Assembly (NCBI RefSeq): GCF_000275845.1
Contig: NW_006766898.1
Location: 461,304-525,303 of the forward strand
Direction: 5' to 3'
DNA length: 64,000 nucleotides
Origin: Dichomitus squalens LYAD-421 SS1
Lineage: Eukaryota; Basidiomycota; Agaricomycetes; Polyporales; Polyporaceae
Both the position numbers and the translations under genes were made by a program. The notes under the pieces are model-generated. The model did not search any database. It saw only the letters and a list, made by a program, of their open reading frames with translations, and had not been told where the DNA came from. This document shows, in pieces, positions 58,134-64,000 of this stretch (within the stretch, counting starts at the first letter, position 1; each line of letters opens with the position of its first letter).

Positions 58134-58529
58134 GCAGGCTAGTTTATATGTACGTGAGCCCTTCTTGAATTCTTGCAGGTTGACGCAATGAACACTGATC
58201 ATGCCACATGCAGATATCTGCTATTCGTCTGGAAGATACATAACTTCGATAGCTACCACGCTACTGTTCGAGTCTTAGCAGCTCAGAGCTTACTGATCTT
58301 GATTCTTCGCATTCCTTACCACATCAACTAGTGTAATATGATCATCGCATCGGGATTGTTGCCCACGTCCGTCGGGACCTTGCCATTCTCCGATCCCACA
58401 AAAGTTGAATACCGGCAACATTGCTGAATGGTTGTTCGGTCCAGAACAGCTGAAACACGGGCCCCCGCAGAGAGCCAAGCACTGACATTCTCTTCCCGTC
58501 GCATCTCAATTCGACGGCAAGGTGATCTA

Positions 58530-61500
58530 TCATGTCTTTCTGCGTTTGCCGCTCCGACTACCGTCCAAGGCATCCCCTTCACGCTTGCTCTTCAACCCCG
58601 CCGCACGCATGTACTCCTTCCGCCTTTCCTTCTCTTTCTCACCCTTCTTCGCCTCCTCCTTTTCTACCTTCTTCCGGTGTGCAGCCTTCCGCTCCTCCTG
58701 CTTCTCACGCCGCCTCGCGACCTGGTCCTTCCTCAGCGCCCGCACCTGCTGCAATAACGCCATCGCCTTCTTCTCCTCAGGCTCCATCACCACAGCCCGC
58801 TTCTGCATATACGTCGCCCGGTGTTGCGCTCTCATCAGCTTCGGCTTCGACGCGTACGGCAGCGATGCTTGCAGCTTCTTCGGCACTCTCAGTGGGTTGA
58901 AGCGCCGTGCAGGCCGCTCGACAGGCTTGTACGTCGAATTGACATTCGTGGGAGTCTTGAGGCCCTGTTCGCGCCGCACTTGACCCGTAAGGCGCATCCC
59001 CTCCCAGTGCTCCTTGTCTGATAGCAGGAGGGATGTCACAGGATTGTAGAACTTGCGCGGCTGGATCGAGTACCACGCGCGAAGGAAGACGATGTCTAGA
59101 GATACAAAAGCGTTGCTATGAGCACATCCACGGATAGCACAGCAGTATGCTGGCGCTCTGGCACGAGCCACGCAAGGTACAAGGACAATAGACACGCACC
59201 GCTCATCAGGATCTTGTCCTCGAACGCCGCTCGGAACGCGCCATCGGGCTTAGGCAGGGCCTTCTTCACCTGGCCCCTGATTCCAGAAACCGTCCGGATG
59301 TTCGCCCCCTCGAACTTCGCGACCTCCAGAGCCGAGCTGAACATATCCTTGATGAACGCCGTGTTCTTGAAGATCTTGAACGGCACGCCCGTAAGCTTCA
59401 GCTTCTTCACGATGCGCGTCGACCTGTCAATGTCGAGCACCACGCCCGTCGCGCTCACACGGAACCCAGGGGTGTCCCGGCTCAGCGCGTTGAACGCGCA
59501 GAAGCCCGTGTTCGGGAGGGCGGCAGGGCCGTAGAACGTAGCGTAGCAGTGCATGTGCTCCGGCGTGTACTTAAGCATCCGCATGCGGATCGAGTGATCG
59601 TCCAGCGAGTAGATAGGGACCGTCTGGAAGCGCCGCCAACCGAGGGAGAAGATGAGCGGGTCGTTCGTCTTGAGCGTCTTCGGAAACCATCGGTGACGCT
59701 TGATGCGGACCTGGACGTAGCCGAAGCGTTCCTCTGCAGGAAGGAGACCACCCACGACGAGGGGATACGTGGGGTCGAAGTTCTCGACCATCTCCGAGGG
59801 GACGGACGTGAGCTCGAGACGGACGTACGTCCCAGGCCGATAACCCTCAAGTAGCGCTCGTGCGTCCGGGTCGACGCCCTCGAACTCGGCGCGGTTGAGC
59901 TGCTGCTGTCGGGCCATCGCCTCCTTCGCCTCGGTGTAGAAGTCGGCCTTGGCCGCGTCCGGCTCGTCGTATTGCTCGTCGAACTTGCGCTTGAGCTCGG
60001 CCTTTTTCGCGGCGAGAGCAGTCGCGTCCTTGTTCGGAGACGGTTTGGATCCGCCGTCGCCCTCACCGTCGTCCCCGTCCTCATCTTCGTCTCCTACGTG
60101 AGACCCGTCCTCGTCGTCCATCTCCTCGTACGGTTCCCCATTCGAGTCGACCCCCTCGGCGGGCTGGGCTGACGACGAGCCAGTGATGAACAAGTGTCGG
60201 ATGGAATCGAGGAGCTCCTCGTCCTCCCACTCCGCCAGCTCCTCGACGTTGACCGGTTCCTTCGTGCGATCGAGTTCTTCCTCAATCTTGGCTGGGGCAC
60301 TGCTCTTGAGAGTGAAGAAATCATCGTCATCCATGCCGGCCGCGTTCGACGACGACTCTCCTCCACCATCCAGACCCAGTATGGACTCGGGCGAAGCCGT
60401 CGAGTTGTAGATGAGCTTTGTCCAGTCTCGTCGTTTTGAAGCGCGCGCCGTGTTCTGAAATGCCGCCTGAGCCTTCTCGCTGAGGTTCGCCTTCCACCTT
60501 GGGACGTCCTCCTCATCCGACGCCTCCTCCTCCGCGTCCTCATCACTAGGGACGTCGTACGCATCGTCCCCCTCGAAACGCACAAAGCGTCGAGACGGCC
60601 CAGGATCGTCGTCATCTTCGCCGCCCAAGTCCGAGTCGCTCTCCGCATAGTCGACCTGACCGCGCTTGCCCCCGCCCGACGACGGCAGGCCTTGCATGGA
60701 CCGCCGGACCGTACGCGGCGCTGAGCGACCCCGATCCCCCAGGCCCTCCTCGTCTTCCTCAGCACCCGACCCATGATCCTCGTACTCCTCTTCCGAGCCC
60801 AAGCCCTCATCCTCCCCACTGAAGTCCCCTTCCTCCTCGTCTTCGCTGTAGTCCTCTTCCGAGCCGGACTCATCCGAAGTCGCGCTACTTGACCGGAGAG
60901 TACTAGGGCCCGCTTCAGCCTGCACAGCCAGCGGACGCGACGACGAGCCGAAAAGCCTGATTTGACTCTTCGCCACTGCGTCCTCGAGCGTCGCGTTCAC
61001 GTCCTGGAGGTCGAGGACCATCTGCTCGCCCTCGCCGGGGTCTGCCGGACGATGCGGTTAAAAGATCGCGGTTAACCAATAACGCCACTTGTGCTTTGCG
61101 AATATGCAATCTTACTTTCTACACCGCCCTTGGTGAAGTTCCCGGGCACGTTGATATACACCGCGTCCTTGTCGTAGATGACGCCTCCCACGTCGCTCAT
61201 GGGCGCGTGAATGAGCAGCTTCTTCTTCTCGCTCAGCTTGCGTCGCTTCTCCGATTCAGCATCGGGCAGAGGACAGGGGTCGCCTAAGATCTGCACGCTC
61301 TTGACGTCGAGGTCGCCGACCCCGGGCACGTGCACCTTCGTGCCCAGACGGTAATTGGTGCCGCGCAGATAGCCGTAGAGGGTGACCGTGCGGTCGCACT
61401 TGCCCTTGGACGCGCGGACGTCCTCGCGGGGGGTGAGATCTTCGAAGCGGTCTGCGAGCATGTAGGGGTGCTGGTTGCGGAAGACGAGGGGGCGGAACTT

Positions 61501-62316
61501 CATGACGGAGATGAAGCGGGAGAGGTTGAGGATCTCAGTGTCGGGGTAGCGGCCGTTGAGGACGCCGGAGAGGTAGAAGAGCTTCGCGCCCTGGTAGATC
61601 TCCGTCCAGAAGCGCTTCTTGAGTGCCTTTTTGGTAGCGCGGAGGGTGGCGGCCTTCTTGACGAGGTCGAGGTGGGTGAGGACGCCGATAACTTTTGGGA
61701 AGCCGTGGGCTTGGAGGATGTTGAGGAACTCGAATGTTTCCTGAGAGTGCCGTTAGCGCAAAACTTAGGGCATCATAAGACTCGCGCTCACCATCTCGAA
61801 GCCGTACGAGCCGTCAATCATGAGGAGAACCAGGTCTGCGACCTTGGCAATGTCGATCATGGAGTTGAGGTCATTATTGCATTCGATGAATGTGATGCGC
61901 TTCTTCTTCCCACTGACGACGGTGACAGGGCCGTGTATGTGGTTGAGGGTCTGCTTAGTGTAGCGCCTGATGAGGGACTTCATGAGGGTGGTCTTGCCGA
62001 CGCCGGGAGGACCGACGACGGCGACGACGGTGGGAGGGGGCTGGTCATCCGGAGTGCGGTCGACGAGGGGAACATGGAGGCGAGTCTGGTCGCGCTCTGC
62101 GGTGCGGCGGCCTTGCCTGTCTGCTTTGCGGCCGGACCTGGGCGCGAATGCCTGGAGGACAATGTAAGGAAGGTGTAATTATGCGACGAGGGAGGGACGC
62201 ACCTTTTCGTTGAAGCCATGTTGCTTCTCCTTGCCCTTGCCCTTTGCGGACTTTTTCTTCTCTGCCTTTGCGCCCGACTGGGACGGCCGGTGGGCCTTGT
62301 GCGTCTGCGAGTCCAT
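58530..62316 (-). CDS. BMS1: Ribosome biogenesis GTPase Bms1, 1168 aa
   Basis: Five exons (62203-62316, 61792-62151, 61116-61740, 59200-61041, 58530-59095) total 3507 nt, close to the usual length (yeast 1183 aa). The basic N-terminus is followed by the P-loop [16 protein letters not shown], the switch-like [20 protein letters not shown] and a G4-like LTHLDLV. A long acidic middle (60100-60960) is followed by the AARP2CN/RIBIOP-type C-terminus: [64 protein letters not shown], and [20 protein letters not shown]. The tail is Lys/Glu/Arg-rich. Bms1 is the nucleolar GTPase of the small-subunit processome; with Rcl1 it acts in early pre-18S cleavage. It is divergent from the gene at 62589 and has a degenerate copy at 54222-55915. 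Confidence 0.95.
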
Positions 62317-62588
62317 GGGAGAAGGGGAGGACGGGACCGGAGTCTGCTGTGGGAGGAAGAGACCTCGGACTGAGAGGACGATGGAGCGGGCGCCTCTGAA
62401 AAATGAGGACAATAGGGTTAGGGTCGGGTATTCACGGGCACGTGAGAGGCGCGTAGATGTTGAAGACGGGCGCCTGTGGCCCGAACCACGGCCGTCTGCG
62501 TCGAGGGCCGACTCCTGCTCCTCGAGTCTCTCCCACACACACACACACACATCACAGCTCATCGCCCACCTGCGATACCCTCCACGCC
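62317..62588. promoter_or_regulatory. Divergent promoter between BMS1 and the next gene
   Basis: The two ATGs are 272 bases apart and face away from each other. A CA dinucleotide repeat of nine units lies at 62534-62551, in the leader of the plus-strand gene. No TATA box is evident. Confidence 0.55.
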
Positions 62589-64000
62589 ATGTCGAGGCGG
62601 TCATCTCACCTCGACTTCTCCATCAGGGGCGACGAGCTCGAGCAGCAGCGCGTTCAGCTCGAACACAACCTACAGCACACCGACCTCTCCCTCCACCTCT
62701 CCTCCACCCCAGACGAGTACTCGGACGTAGAGTACCCCAGACACGCCTCTGTTCCCTCACCCCCCTTCTCTGCCTTTGCATCTTTTGACCACCGCTCCGG
62801 CGACGACTACGATCCCCATGAACAGAGCAGGTTCCACCACTGGTCGTACCACACAGACGACGGTGTCCACCCCTACGCCGCGGAGTCCTTGTCCACCGCC
62901 GCGCACCACGCGAGTGCTCTTACTATCAGCGCAGGGCTCGGAGGAGGAAGGGGAGCCAGGAGGGATCTCAGCATGAGCGGGGCAGAGTACGACCCAGAGC
63001 GGCCGCTACAGGGCATCATGGCTGGCATAGCTGGTCGCTTCAACGGCTTCGATGCCAACTCGACCAAGTCAAGACAAATCGTTCGTCGTATCATGTGCGT
63101 CTACTCGCGTCGTAATCGTTGATTTCTTCCCTCCCACAGACAGCAAGCGTCGTCGACTTTGATCCCCTCATCGTCGACGACACCGCCGAACTCGACCGCG
63201 TCCTCCAGTCCGGGCATGCGCCACCGGGCACGATCCGCTCCGCCCGCTCCCTCTCGTCGTCATCCAGCTCGGACCTCACCGAGCCCATCTCCCCTCAGCC
63301 TCAGCAGGAGTCTCGTCCGCGCCTCGCAGACGCCCTCAGCCACCTCACCTTCTCGCCAAAACGACCACGAAGCGCACAAGGCTTCGCGTCGCCCCGTGCC
63401 TCCAACGTCATCATCCGGAGCTCGACTCCTGACCGCTCTGCCATCGCTCGCCACCTCCCTGCCTCTACTCCGCGTCCACAGCGCCGTGTAAACCAGTCCC
63501 TGTCCTACGCCCAGAACAGCGTCAGCATCTCGCAGGGACATGCTGAGCCCGAAGTGCAGATCACGCCTGCCACGCCCTCCCTCCGTCAATCCCATCGCGA
63601 GCAGCAACAGCAGCAACAACAACAGGACAAGGAGAAGGATGAGTCGTCCAAGTTCACCGCCATGGCACGCGGCCTCGCGCGGGAGATTGAGGAGGAGGCT
63701 GACGCGGCCATGAAGCGCAACGCCCGCCAAGCCCCTACCGCAGAAGCGACCCCCCGGGCGGCCTATCGCCACAGCACGATCCCGATGCGGAAGCACCAGC
63801 ACCACCGGAGCCCGCTGAAGGAGATGGTAAACGAAAGGCCTGAGAGAACATCGTACACCGTCACCCCGTTCAAGAAGAGCGTGCAGCTCCCGGACGTGAC
63901 GGGTCTCACGTCGGCCATCGCGTCTCCGACGAAGGTGGACGTGGAGTTCTACGGGTACGACCCAAAGGATACCACGGAGGCTGAAGGTATGCGAGGGAGC
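62589..64000 (+). CDS. Spindle-pole/centrosome-like coiled-coil protein, 5' part only
   Basis: Exon 1 is 62589-63080 (MSRRSSHLDFSIRGDELEQQ), intron 63081-63139, exon 2 63140-63986. A second intron starts at 63987 and the gene runs out of the window. The first 440 residues are Ser/Pro/Gln-rich with a Gln run (codons at 63604-63629). A short conserved block follows, SVQLPDVTGLTSAIASPTK, then EFYGYDP. The LPDVTGLT...SP motif recurs, as I remember, in fungal spindle-pole-body scaffold proteins, ahead of a long coiled coil. That coiled coil would be in the missing part, so the assignment is tentative. It shares its promoter region with BMS1. Confidence 0.55.

Noticed and set aside
61330..62178. 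282-codon plus-strand frame over BMS1
   Set aside because: Antisense to the conserved GTPase exons, with Asp/Glu/Val-rich composition caused by codon bias.

Overview
The window is nuclear DNA of a filamentous fungus, most probably a basidiomycete (Agaricomycetes). Host genes are split by many very short introns (mostly 48-75 nt, GT-AG, two GC-AG). They are compact, lie on both strands, and include FunK1-type kinases, a family expanded in mushrooms. I recognise about fifteen host genes. None is bacterial, and there is no CRISPR array or operon.

Layout. Bases 1-10.3 kb are a transposon nest. A 9.6-kb Ty3/Gypsy chromovirus lies on the minus strand (550-10162) with two LTRs of about 566 bp and a perfect target duplication (ATTGC). 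Its integrase is split by a solo LTR of another family (1810-2503). Its gag is split by a solo LTR of its own family (5963-7584), which itself holds a 1.05-kb inverted-repeat DNA element (6482-7535) with a tRNA-like segment. A further LTR copy in the opposite orientation sits at 1-435. All coding parts are broken.

From 11 to 46 kb is ordinary gene-rich DNA: a 1047-aa RING-H2 protein (11091-14519, +), a METTL25/RRNAD1-like methyltransferase (14827-16599, -), DUG2 (17264-20989, -; WD40 plus M20 peptidase), YPD1 (22499-23337, -; histidine phosphotransfer), a SEC14/CRAL-TRIO protein (23607-24922, +), the cohesin loader SCC2/MIS4 (25151-32653, -), a TMEM198-like multipass membrane protein (33084-34973, -), a DHX33/DHR2-like DEAH helicase (35474-38307, +), a 3.3-kb intergenic stretch, and a full-size ABCB transporter (41579-46058, +) with a TATA box and a duplicated 30-bp promoter element.

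From 47 to 58 kb is an accessory, partly decayed region: two tandem FunK1 kinases (46997-49786 and 50531-53537, -), a gutted BMS1 pseudogene (54222-55915, -), an aminoglycoside-phosphotransferase-like kinase (56172-57104, -), an intron-retaining fragment of the ABC transporter (57233-57500, +) and a frameshifted small gene (57634-58133, +). The intact parents of both pseudogenes lie in this same window, which points to local DNA-level duplication.

From 58.5 kb to the end are the intact BMS1 ribosome-biogenesis GTPase (58530-62316, -) and, divergent from it across 272 bp, the start of a coiled-coil/spindle-pole-like gene that runs off the window (62589-64000, +). BMS1 and the DEAH helicase both act in rRNA maturation in known systems. 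Otherwise the genes have no obvious common pathway, and I found no clear undescribed multi-gene system. The most informative novelties are the nested elements, the structured tRNA-like segments in them, the two local gene-fragment duplications and the FunK1 pair.
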